From contig JBDIBB010000150.1 in assembly GCA_039812685.1 (NCBI GenBank), forward strand, positions 1 through 9,091: a DNA stretch of 9,091 nucleotides. The letters run 5' to 3'. Of the stretch, positions 1 through 5,824 are shown one piece after another. This DNA comes from JBDIBB01 sp039812685. GTDB lineage: Bacteria > Acidobacteriota > Vicinamibacteria > Vicinamibacterales > JAFNAJ01. Both the position numbers and the translations under genes were made by a program. The notes under the pieces are model-generated. The model was given only the letters and a program-made list of their open reading frames with translations. It was not told the DNA's origin and searched no databases. Each line of letters opens with the position of its first letter. Position 1 is the first letter of the stretch.

Positions 1-88
1 CCATTTCGTCGCGCCCACCACCGCGTGGCGGCGGGCGCGTCCTGTCGCGCCAGGAGTAACTGTTGCCCAAGCCCTCTCCGTCGCGCGT
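1..88. other. Unassigned left edge, no gene supported
   Basis: I find no convincing coding region here. One + strand frame is open from the left edge to a TAA at 57-59 and could be the tail of an upstream gene, but about 18 codons are not enough to judge. A GC-rich inverted repeat pairs 10-16 with 33-39 (7 bp perfect, with a few further pairs inside the loop) and has no T tract after it. It could be a Rho-independent-like or processing hairpin behind an upstream gene. A CAT at 2-4 could be a minus-strand start codon reading out of the window, but only one codon is visible. Confidence 0.4.
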
Positions 89-118
89 TTGACACCCGCC
101 GCTGCATTGCACTACGCT
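89..118 (+). promoter_or_regulatory. Sigma70-type promoter of the his operon
   Basis: A perfect -35 hexamer TTGACA lies at 89-94. A -10 element TACGCT lies at 113-118 and keeps the three most important positions of TATAAT (first T, second A, last T). The spacer is 18 bp, one over the optimum. Transcription should start at about 124-126, only about 4-6 nt before the leader peptide ATG at 130. The position immediately before a histidine leader ORF and attenuator supports it as the operon promoter. The housekeeping type is inferred from the hexamers only. Confidence 0.7.
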
Positions 119-129
119 GGCGCGCGCTC

Positions 130-204
130 ATGATGTTCGCCGTCCGCCACGCGATCCACCATCGCGCCCATCATCACGTCGGGCCGGCGGAGGCCTGCGT
201 CTGA
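130..204 (+). CDS. hisL: his operon leader peptide, histidine-rich, 24 aa
   Basis: This short ORF runs from ATG at 130 to TGA at 202-204. Its residues 7-16 read HAIHHRAHHH, so six of ten residues are histidine (His codons at 148, 157, 160, 169, 172 and 175; three CAC and three CAT). It sits just after a promoter and just before an intrinsic terminator that precedes hisI, the first his gene. A run of codons for the end product is the hallmark of attenuator leader peptides such as enterobacterial hisL; the peptide is a sensor whose translation speed reports His-tRNA charging, with no expected function of its own. No Shine-Dalgarno sequence precedes the ATG, and the predicted mRNA 5' end is only a few nucleotides upstream, so initiation may be nearly leaderless. 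A second ATG at 133 is an alternative start. The amino acid pattern and context make a chance ORF unlikely. Confidence 0.9.
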   Translation: MMFAVRHAIHHRAHHHVGPAEACV

Positions 205-247
205 GCGTCTGAACACGAGTTCTCGATTGCACTGACGCGGCCTCGCC
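139..247 (+). promoter_or_regulatory. Histidine attenuator: protector and antiterminator pairings
   Basis: Three mutually exclusive pairings can be drawn. Element A (139-148) overlaps codons 4-7 of the leader peptide, up to its first His codon. Element B (186-201) covers the last leader codons. Element C (234-247) contains the 5' arm of the terminator. B pairs with A over 9 bp: 143-148 with 186-191 and 139-141 with 192-194, with G142 bulged. B pairs with C over 14 bp: 186-189 with 244-247, 191-195 with 239-243, and 197-201 with 234-238, with G190 and T196 bulged. A ribosome stalled on the early His codons would cover A and free B to capture C, preventing termination. A ribosome reaching the stop codon at 202-204 would cover B, so the terminator forms. 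The pairings are read by eye; no energies were computed. Confidence 0.82.
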
Positions 248-270
248 GGGCAACTGGCGAGGCCGTTTTT
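238..270 (+). terminator. Intrinsic terminator of the his attenuator
   Basis: The arms 238-247 and 256-265 pair perfectly over 10 bp (CGGCCTCGCC with GGCGAGGCCG) around an 8-nt loop. TTTTT at 266-270 follows directly, then CGTTT. This is a textbook Rho-independent terminator, placed upstream of the first structural gene rather than at the end of an operon. Its 5' arm is also the partner of the antiterminator, which marks it as a conditional terminator. The hisI ribosome binding site begins 7 nt after the T5 run. Confidence 0.93.
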
Positions 271-288
271 CGTTTCAGGGGGCACGTC

Positions 289-612
289 ATGGACTACGGC
301 AAGCTCGGCGGCCTGATTCCGGCGGTGATCCAGGACAGCGCCTCCCGCGAGGTGCTGATGGTGGGCTTCATGAACGAGGCGGCGCTGGCCGAGACACGCC
401 GTTCGGGTTACGCCACCTTCTTCAGCCGCACGCGGGGACGGCTGTGGACGAAGGGCGAGACCTCCGGCAACCGCCTCCGCGTGGATCGCATCCTGGTGGA
501 CTGCGACCACGACACGCTGCTGGTGCTGGCCACGCGGGAAGGCGACGGCAACGTGTGCCACACGGGCGAGCGCACCTGCTTCGCCGGCGACCTGCCGGCC
601 GACATGAGCTAG
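289..612 (+). CDS. hisI: Phosphoribosyl-AMP cyclohydrolase (HisI, single domain)
   Basis: A cytoplasmic zinc enzyme that opens the adenine ring of PR-AMP to give ProFAR, the third step of histidine synthesis. The 107-residue protein is the length of a stand-alone cyclohydrolase domain. Visible motifs are GLIPAVIQD (8-16), VLMVGFMNEAAL (22-33), the WTKGETSGN substrate region (53-61), DCDHD (71-75) with the metal-binding aspartates, and CHTGERTC (90-97). Cys72, Cys90 and Cys97 fit the conserved zinc cysteines. It ends right after the cyclohydrolase domain, so the HisE pyrophosphohydrolase domain found in HisIE fusions is missing. The ATG start is fixed by AGGGGG at 277-282, six nt upstream. It is the first structural gene behind the attenuator, an uncommon place for hisI, which is last in the enterobacterial operon. 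Confidence 0.96.
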   Translation: MDYGKLGGLIPAVIQDSASREVLMVGFMNEAALAETRRSGYATFFSRTRGRLWTKGETSGNRLRVDRILVDCDHDTLLVLATREGDGNVCHTGERTCFAGDLPADMS

Positions 613-615
613 TGT

Positions 616-630
616 CCCGCGGCGCGCGGG
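616..630 (+). other. GC hairpin between hisI and hisG
   Basis: CCCGCG (616-621) and CGCGGG (625-630) form a perfect 6-bp stem with a 3-nt loop, four nt after the hisI stop codon. No T tract follows, so it is not an intrinsic terminator. The 48-nt hisI-hisG gap is the longest within the operon. The hairpin could affect mRNA processing or relative expression, or could be a chance result of the high GC content. Confidence 0.35.
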
Positions 631-660
631 CCCTCGCGCCGGAGACGACGGATCGAGACG

Positions 661-1548
661 ATGACACTCAAGCTGGGCATTCCGAAAGGCTCGCTGCAGG
701 ACGCCACCGTGGCGTTGTTCGCGCGCGCGGGCTTCACCCTCTACGTGAACCCGCGCTCCTACTTCCCGGCCAGCGACGATCCGGAGCTCGCGTGCATGCT
801 GATCCGCGCGCAGGAGATGGCACGCTACGTCGGCGACGGCGTGCTCGACGCGGGCCTGACCGGCGCCGACTGGATCCGCGAGCACGCGCTCGGCAACGGC
901 GGACGCGGCCACCTGACGACAATCGCCGACCTCGTCTACTCGAAGCAGAGCTACGGCAAGGTGCGCTGGGTGCTGGCCGCGCCCGAGGACTCGCGCTTCC
1001 ACCGTGCCGAGGACTTCGAGGGCGCGACGATCGCCACGGAACTGGTGCGCGTCACGCAGGACTACTTCGCGCGGCGCGGCGTGGGCGTGAACGTCGAGTT
1101 CTCGTGGGGCGCCACCGAGGTGAAGCCGCCCGTGCTGGCCGACGGCATCGTCGAGGCGACCGAGACGGGATCGACGCTGCGCGCCAACCGCCTCCGCATC
1201 CTCGACACGGTGCTGGAGTCGAACACGCAGTTCGTGGCCAGCGCGGCGGCGCTGGCCGACCCGTGGAAGCGCGCGAAGATCGAGAGCATCGCGCTGCTGC
1301 TGCGCGCGGCGATCGAGGCGCAGGGCCGCGTGGGCATCATGCTCAACGTGCGGCGCGCCGACCTGGACGCCGTGCTGGCGCTGCTGCCGGCGCTGCGCAA
1401 CCCGACGATCTCGCCGCTGGCCAGCGACGGCTGGATCGCGGTGAACACCATCCTCGAGGAACGCGCCGTCCGCGACCTGATGCCGCGGCTGAAGGCCGCC
1501 GGCGCCGAGGGCATCGTCGAGTTCCCGCTCAACAAGATCGTGCTGTAA
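661..1548 (+). CDS. hisG: ATP phosphoribosyltransferase, long form (HisG)
   Basis: Catalyses the first committed step, joining ATP and PRPP to give phosphoribosyl-ATP. The 295-residue protein is the long (HisG-L) type, with a two-lobed catalytic domain (about 1-215) and a C-terminal ACT-like regulatory domain (about 220-295, ending GIVEFPLNKIVL). In this type histidine binds the C-terminal domain and inhibits the enzyme, so no HisZ partner is needed. Visible motifs are LGIPKGSLQDATV (5-17), the DAGLTGADW segment (63-71) and the PRPP-binding loop around DGIVEATETGSTLRAN (161-176). The ATG at 661 gives the usual N-terminus; the nearest purine-rich stretches are GGAGA (641-645), rather far away, and a weak GAGA at 654-657. 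Pathway flux thus appears controlled at two levels: attenuation of the operon and, by family knowledge, feedback inhibition of HisG. Confidence 0.96.
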   Translation: MTLKLGIPKGSLQDATVALFARAGFTLYVNPRSYFPASDDPELACMLIRAQEMARYVGDGVLDAGLTGADWIREHALGNGGRGHLTTIADLVYSKQSYGKVRWVLAAPEDSRFHRAEDFEGATIATELVRVTQDYFARRGVGVNVEFSWGATEVKPPVLADGIVEATETGSTLRANRLRILDTVLESNTQFVASAAALADPWKRAKIESIALLLRAAIEAQGRVGIMLNVRRADLDAVLALLPALRNPTISPLASDGWIAVNTILEERAVRDLMPRLKAAGAEGIVEFPLNKIVL

Positions 1549-1559
1549 CCGCTCCGGCC

Positions 1560-2795
1560 ATGCGCATCCTCACCTCGTCGGACGCCCGCGCCGTCGGCCA
1601 CCTCATCGATCACCGCGCCCGGCGCGATCCGTCGATCGAACGACGGGCCGCCGCCATCCTCGCCGACGTCCGCAAGGGCGGCGATCGCGCGGTCCTCGCC
1701 TACGCGCGACGCTTCGACGGCCTCTCGGGCCCGATGGAACTCTCCGCCGAGGCCATCTCCGCGGGTGCGGCGCAGGTTCCGGCACGCGTGCGGCGCGCCC
1801 TCAGGCAGGCCGCGCGCAACATCCGCGCGGTGGCGAGGACGCAGGTGCCGCCCTCACGCCGGGTGCGGGTGGCGCCGGGCGTGATCGTCGAGCAGCGGGT
1901 GACGCCGATCGAGCGCGTCGGCTGCTACGTGCCCGGCGGCCGCCATCCCCTGCCGTCATCGCTGCTGATGACGGCCATCCCGGCGCGCGTGGCCGGCGTC
2001 GGTGAGGTGGTGGCCGTGTGCCCGCGGCCGGAGCCGGTGGTGCTGGCGGCGGCCGTGGAGGCCGGGGTCGATCGGATGTTCCGGATCGGCGGCGCGCACG
2101 CCATCGGCGCGCTCGCCTACGGCACGACCACCGTGCCGCGCGTCGACAAGATCGTCGGCCCCGGCAACGCCTACGTCGCGGCCGCCAAGACGCTCGTGCA
2201 GGCCGACTGCGCCATCGACTTCCAGGCCGGCCCCAGCGAAATCGTCATCGTGGCGCGCGGCGGCGACCCGGCGTGGGTGGCCGCCGACCTGATCGCGCAG
2301 GCCGAGCACGACGTCGACGCGCGCGCCATCCTGCTCACGCCCAGCAGACGCTTCGCGGCGCAGGTGCACCGCGCGGTCAACGACCAGCTTCCGGCCGAAG
2401 GCCCCGCGCGCGAGGCGCTCGCACGCAACGGCGGCATCGTGGTGACGCGAACGCTGAAGGAGGCCATCACGCTGGCCAACGCGATCGCGCCCGAGCACCT
2501 GGTGTGCGACGACGAGGCGGTGGTGGACGGCGTGACGCGCGCGGGCGCCGTGTTCGTCGGCGCATGGAGCGCGCAGGCCTGCGGCGACTACGCGACGGGA
2601 TCGAACCACGTCCTGCCCACCGGCGGGGCCGCGCGCTTTCGCGGCGGGCTGAGCGCGGCCGACTTCGTGCGCCTCCGGAGCGTACAGCGGCTCACGCGGC
2701 GCGGCCTCGACGCCATCGGCCCGACAGCCATCACGCTGGCCGAGGCCGAGGGGCTCTCCGCGCACGCCGCCTCGGTGAAGGTGCGCCTGTCATGA
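1560..2795 (+). CDS. hisD: Histidinol dehydrogenase (HisD)
   Basis: Performs the last two steps, NAD-dependent four-electron oxidation of histidinol through histidinal to histidine; a cytoplasmic zinc dimer in the family. The protein has 411 residues (E. coli form 434). Conserved blocks are ERVGCYVPGG (118-127), VDKIVGPGNAYV (195-206), FQAGPSEIVI (221-230), QAEHD (247-251), APEHL (310-314) and GDYATGSNHVLPT (342-354). By alignment from memory with the E. coli enzyme, the zinc ligands are Gln247, His250, Asp343 and His402, and the catalytic acid/base pair is Glu312 and His313; all are present. The ATG at 1560 is 11 nt after the hisG stop and gives a normal N-terminus, although no clear Shine-Dalgarno sequence is seen, suggesting translational coupling. 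The frame stays open far upstream, through hisG, but that is a high-GC artefact. The stop overlaps the hisC start in ATGA. Confidence 0.96.
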   Translation: MRILTSSDARAVGHLIDHRARRDPSIERRAAAILADVRKGGDRAVLAYARRFDGLSGPMELSAEAISAGAAQVPARVRRALRQAARNIRAVARTQVPPSRRVRVAPGVIVEQRVTPIERVGCYVPGGRHPLPSSLLMTAIPARVAGVGEVVAVCPRPEPVVLAAAVEAGVDRMFRIGGAHAIGALAYGTTTVPRVDKIVGPGNAYVAAAKTLVQADCAIDFQAGPSEIVIVARGGDPAWVAADLIAQAEHDVDARAILLTPSRRFAAQVHRAVNDQLPAEGPAREALARNGGIVVTRTLKEAITLANAIAPEHLVCDDEAVVDGVTRAGAVFVGAWSAQACGDYATGSNHVLPTGGAARFRGGLSAADFVRLRSVQRLTRRGLDAIGPTAITLAEAEGLSAHAASVKVRLS

Positions 2796-3838
2796 AGCAC
2801 GCCTACGAGCGGCTGCCCGACGCCGGCACGGCACTGCGCCTGCACCTGAACGAGAACACCGCGGGGTGCTCGCCGCGCGTGCTCGAGGCGATGCGCGCCC
2901 TCACGCGCACCGACGCAGCGTTCTACCCCGAGTACGGCGAGGCCGTCGATGCCTGCGCCCGCAGCCTCGGCGTCGCGCCGGACCAGGTGCTGCTGCTCAA
3001 CGGCCTGGACGAGGGCATCCACTGCGTCAGCTTCGCCTGCCTCCAGCGCGCGGAGGACGGCACGCGCCGCGAAGCGATCGTCGTGCTGCCCGCCTTCGAC
3101 ATGTACGCCGCCTGCGCCGAGATCGCCTCGGCACGCATCGCCGAGGTGAGGCCCGGCCCCGACCTGTCGTTCCCGATCGGCGCGCTGCTGTCGGCGATCA
3201 CGCCGGCCACGCGCGTGGTGTTCCTGGCCAGCCCCAACAACCCCACCGGGCTGACGATCCCCCGCGCCGACGTCGCGCGCGTGGCGCGCGCGCTGCCCGA
3301 GGGCGCCGTCGCGCTGCTCGACGAGGCGTACGTCGACTTCGCACGGGAGTCGTGCCTCGACCTGACGGCCGCGCACCCGAACCTCGTCATCGGACGCACC
3401 TTCGCCAAGGCCCACGGGCTGGCGGCCGTCCGGGCCGGCTGCCTGGCCGGGCACCCGGACACGATCGCGCGGCTCCGGCACTTCCTGCCCCCCTACGGCG
3501 TGAACGTCTTCGCGCGGACCGCCATCGTCGCGGCACTGGCCGACACGGACTATCTGAACTGGTACCGCGCGCAGGTGACCGAGTCCAGGCGCCGCCTGTA
3601 CGCGATGTGCGACCGGCTCGGCCTGCGCTTCTGGCCGAGCGAGGCCAACTTCGTGCTGGTGCGCGTCGGCGATGGCGCCGCCGCGCTGGCGCGCGAGATG
3701 ACCGCACGGGGCGTCGCGATCCGCGACCGGTCGACGCAGCCGGGCTGCGAGGGCTGCGTGCGCATCACCACCGGCGTGGTGGAGCACACCGAGCGCGCAA
3801 TCGCGCTGATGGAGGAACTGCTGTGCGACGGGCGGTGA
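2792..3838 (+). CDS. hisC: Histidinol-phosphate aminotransferase (HisC)
   Basis: PLP-dependent fold-type I enzyme that transaminates imidazole acetol phosphate to histidinol phosphate with glutamate. It has 348 residues, normal for the family. Visible motifs are LHLNENT (17-23), NGLDEG (70-75) at the PLP-phosphate site, SPNNPTG (147-153), DEAYVDF (177-183) with the pyridine-nitrogen Asp177 and Tyr180, Lys206 as the Schiff-base lysine in RTFAKAHGL, Arg214 after it, and VRITTG (323-328) with the substrate-carboxylate Arg324. Two positions differ from the usual form: NGSDE is NGLDE here, and FSKAFGL is FAKAHGL. The closest alternatives are other class I/II aminotransferases such as CobD-like proteins, but the position inside the his operon decides for HisC. 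The start overlaps the hisD stop (ATGA), typical of coupled translation. Confidence 0.93.
   Translation: MKHAYERLPDAGTALRLHLNENTAGCSPRVLEAMRALTRTDAAFYPEYGEAVDACARSLGVAPDQVLLLNGLDEGIHCVSFACLQRAEDGTRREAIVVLPAFDMYAACAEIASARIAEVRPGPDLSFPIGALLSAITPATRVVFLASPNNPTGLTIPRADVARVARALPEGAVALLDEAYVDFARESCLDLTAAHPNLVIGRTFAKAHGLAAVRAGCLAGHPDTIARLRHFLPPYGVNVFARTAIVAALADTDYLNWYRAQVTESRRRLYAMCDRLGLRFWPSEANFVLVRVGDGAAALAREMTARGVAIRDRSTQPGCEGCVRITTGVVEHTERAIALMEELLCDGR
3811..3815 (+). promoter_or_regulatory. Strong ribosome binding site deciding the hisB start
   Basis: GGAGG at 3811-3815, inside the 3' end of hisC, lies 7 nt before the GTG at 3823. It supports that GTG over the in-frame GTG at 3835, which overlaps the hisC stop as GTGA. 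The 3823 start also restores the normal family N-terminus. Confidence 0.75.
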
Positions 3839-4410
3839 TCGACCGGAACACCACCGAGACGCGGATCGCGCTGACGCTCGGCATCGAGGGCCGCGGACGC
3901 TATGCCATCCGCACGGGCATCAGGTTCCTCGACCACATGCTGGAGCTGATGACGCGGCACGGCGCCTTCGACCTCGACCTGCGGGCCGAGGGCGACCTCG
4001 ACGTCGACCAGCACCACACGGTGGAGGACGTCGGGATCGCGCTCGGCGAGGCGATCGCCGCCGCCCTCGGCGACCGGCGCGGCATCAACCGCGCGGGCTA
4101 CTTCGTGATGCCGATGGACGAGACGCTGGCGGTCGTGGCCGTGGATCTCGGCGGCCGGCCGCACGCGGTGGTGGACACGGGCGTGCGCGCGCGACTGGTC
4201 GGCGACCTGCAGAGCGAACTGGTGGCCGACTTCTTCGACGGCTTCGCGATGGGCGCGCGCGCGAACGTGCACGTAAAGGTGCTCTACGGGCGATCGAGCC
4301 ATCACCGCGTCGAGGCGGTGTTCAAGGCGTTCGGCCGCGCGCTGCGCGTGGCCTGCGCCCGCGATCGGCAACTCGCCAGGATGCTGCCCAGCACCAAGGG
4401 GCTGCTGTAG
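3823..4410 (+). CDS. hisB: Imidazoleglycerol-phosphate dehydratase (HisB, single domain)
   Basis: Mn-dependent dehydratase that converts imidazole glycerol phosphate to imidazole acetol phosphate; the family forms 24-mers. The 195 residues match the monofunctional bacterial length, so the histidinol-phosphate phosphatase domain of enterobacterial HisB is absent. Metal- and substrate-binding motifs are FLDHML (35-40), HHTVED (64-69), PMDE (97-100), DLGGRP (108-113), SSHHRVEAVFKAFGRAL (158-174) and PSTKG (189-193). The GTG start at 3823 gives VRRAVIDRNTTET, matching the usual R-x-A-x-x-x-R-N-T-x-E-T opening, and has a strong GGAGG upstream. A GTG at 3835 would remove four conserved residues. 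The gene overlaps the end of hisC by 16 nt in another frame. Confidence 0.95.
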   Translation: MRRAVIDRNTTETRIALTLGIEGRGRYAIRTGIRFLDHMLELMTRHGAFDLDLRAEGDLDVDQHHTVEDVGIALGEAIAAALGDRRGINRAGYFVMPMDETLAVVAVDLGGRPHAVVDTGVRARLVGDLQSELVADFFDGFAMGARANVHVKVLYGRSSHHRVEAVFKAFGRALRVACARDRQLARMLPSTKGLL

Positions 4411-4435
4411 CCCGGCGCGACCCGAGGCTCACGAC

Positions 4436-5059
4436 GTGATCGCCCTCATCGACTACGGCGCCGGCAACCTCGTCTCGGTCCGCAAGGCCCTGGCGGCGGC
4501 CGGCGCTGCCGTGTTCACGCCCGCGACGCCCGGCGACCTGGCGACGGCCTCCGGGATCGTCGTCCCGGGCGTCGGGCACTTCGGCGCCACCCGCGCGCTC
4601 GACGGATCGTGGCGGGCCGCGCTCGGCGAGCGGCTCGCGCAGGCCACGCCGCTGCTGGGCATCTGCCTGGGCCTGCAGTGGCTGTTCGAGGCCAGCGACG
4701 AAGCGCCCGGCCTGCCGGGACTCGGCCTGCTGCCGGGTCGCTGCTTCCTGCTCGGCACGATGCCACGGCCGGACGCGCCACGCGTGAAGGTGCCGCACGT
4801 CGGCTGGAATGCGCTCGCCCGCCGCGCGCCGTCGCGCCTGCTCGAAGGCATCGCCGACGGGGCGCAGGCGTATTTCACCCACTCCTATGCGGCGCCGATC
4901 ACAGGTGACTGCGTGGCGGTCACCGACCATGGCGGCCCCTTCGCCAGCGTGGTGGAGCGCGGCCTCGTCTTCGGCGTGCAGTGGCACCCCGAGAAGTCGG
5001 GCGAGGTCGGGCTGGCGCTGCTGCGCAACTTCGCGGGCCTCGCGGCCCGTACCTCCTGA
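4436..5059 (+). CDS. hisH: Imidazole glycerol phosphate synthase, glutaminase subunit (HisH)
   Basis: Class I glutamine amidotransferase that releases ammonia from glutamine and passes it through a channel to HisF. It has 207 residues, normal length. The N-terminus IALIDYGAGN is typical. The catalytic triad is visible: Cys77 in GICLG (75-79), and His184 and Glu186 in QWHPEKS (182-188). Other family marks are PGVGHF (44-49), VPHVGWN (119-125) and YFTHSY (146-151). The GTG start at 4436 is supported by GAGG at 4424-4427, 8 nt upstream, and by the family start. It lies 25 nt after hisB and 2 nt before its partner gene hisF. Confidence 0.96.
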   Translation: MIALIDYGAGNLVSVRKALAAAGAAVFTPATPGDLATASGIVVPGVGHFGATRALDGSWRAALGERLAQATPLLGICLGLQWLFEASDEAPGLPGLGLLPGRCFLLGTMPRPDAPRVKVPHVGWNALARRAPSRLLEGIADGAQAYFTHSYAAPITGDCVAVTDHGGPFASVVERGLVFGVQWHPEKSGEVGLALLRNFAGLAARTS

Positions 5060-5061
5060 TC

Positions 5062-5820
5062 ATGCTCTCCAGGCGCATCATCGCGTGCCTCGACGTGCGC
5101 GACGGCCGGGTGGTGAAGGGCATCAACTTCGGCGGCCTGCGCGAGGCCGGCGACCCGGCCGCGCTCGCCCGACGCTACGACGTCGAGGGGATCGACGAGC
5201 TCGTCATCCTCGACGTCACGGCCACGCTGGAGGGCCGGCGCGCGCTGGCGGACACCATCCGCGCCGTCGCCCGCGAGATCTTCATCCCGCTCACGGTGGG
5301 CGGCGGCATCCGCACCGAGGCCGACGCGGCCGCCGCCATCGATCACGGCGCCGACAAGGTGAGCCTGAACAGCGCCGCGCTGGCCTCGCCGGCGCTCATC
5401 ACCACGCTGGCCCGGCGTTACGGCAGCCAGGCCGTCATCGTCGCCATCGACGCCAGGCGCGACGGCGGGCGGTTCGCCGTCTACTCCCGCAGCGGGACGA
5501 CCGCCGCCGCGCGCGACGCGGTGGAGTGGGCGCGGGAGGCGGCCGGCCGCGGGGCCGGCGAGATCCTGCTCACGTCAATCGACCGCGACGGCACGCGCGC
5601 CGGCTTCGATTGCGATCTCACGGCATCGGTCTCCGACGCCGTGCCGATCCCCGTGATCGCCTCGGGCGGGGCCGGCGAGTTCCCGCACTTCGCGGATGTG
5701 TTCACGACGGGCCGCGCCGATGCGGCGCTGGCCGCCTCGATCTTCCACTTCCGGGAGAAGGCGGTGTCCGACCTCAAGCGCTACCTGGCCGCCCGCGGCG
5801 TCCCGGTGCGGATGGTGTGA
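5062..5820 (+). CDS. hisF: Imidazole glycerol phosphate synthase, cyclase subunit (HisF)
   Basis: A (beta/alpha)8-barrel that uses ammonia from HisH to turn PRFAR into imidazole glycerol phosphate and AICAR; AICAR feeds purine synthesis. It has 252 residues, normal length. The two catalytic aspartates are Asp11 in CLDVRDGRVVKG (9-20) and Asp130 in VAIDARRDGG (127-136), the same numbers as in the T. maritima enzyme. Phosphate-binding segments are VGGGIR (79-84) and SGGAGE (201-206). ATG 5062 gives the family start MLSRRIIACLDV. It follows the hisH stop by 2 nt and has no good Shine-Dalgarno sequence, so translation is probably coupled to hisH, which also suits a 1:1 complex. Confidence 0.96.
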   Translation: MLSRRIIACLDVRDGRVVKGINFGGLREAGDPAALARRYDVEGIDELVILDVTATLEGRRALADTIRAVAREIFIPLTVGGGIRTEADAAAAIDHGADKVSLNSAALASPALITTLARRYGSQAVIVAIDARRDGGRFAVYSRSGTTAAARDAVEWAREAAGRGAGEILLTSIDRDGTRAGFDCDLTASVSDAVPIPVIASGGAGEFPHFADVFTTGRADAALAASIFHFREKAVSDLKRYLAARGVPVRMV

Positions 5821-5824
5821 CGCG

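Noticed and set aside
1..4. Divergent minus-strand gene starting at the left edge
   Set aside because: Only one possible start codon is visible, with no protein evidence and no convincing Shine-Dalgarno sequence at the right distance.
119..288. T-box riboswitch as an alternative to peptide attenuation
   Set aside because: I see no T-box consensus or specifier-loop architecture, and the His-rich ORF with matching antiterminator explains the region better.
112..1002. Long minus-strand open frame opposite the leader, hisI and the start of hisG
   Set aside because: It lies opposite clear hisI and hisG coding sequence, has no recognisable motifs and reflects the GC-rich third codon positions. 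Similar shadows occur opposite hisD, hisC, hisB and hisA.
444..1559. Upstream extension of the hisD frame through hisI and hisG, as a possible fusion protein
   Set aside because: The extension is Arg/Ala/Gly-rich without motifs, and hisI and hisG are unmistakable in other frames. HisD starts at 1560.
2588..3787. Minus-strand frame of about 400 codons opposite hisC and the end of hisD
   Set aside because: Low-complexity composition, no domains and full overlap with hisD/hisC; a high-GC artefact.
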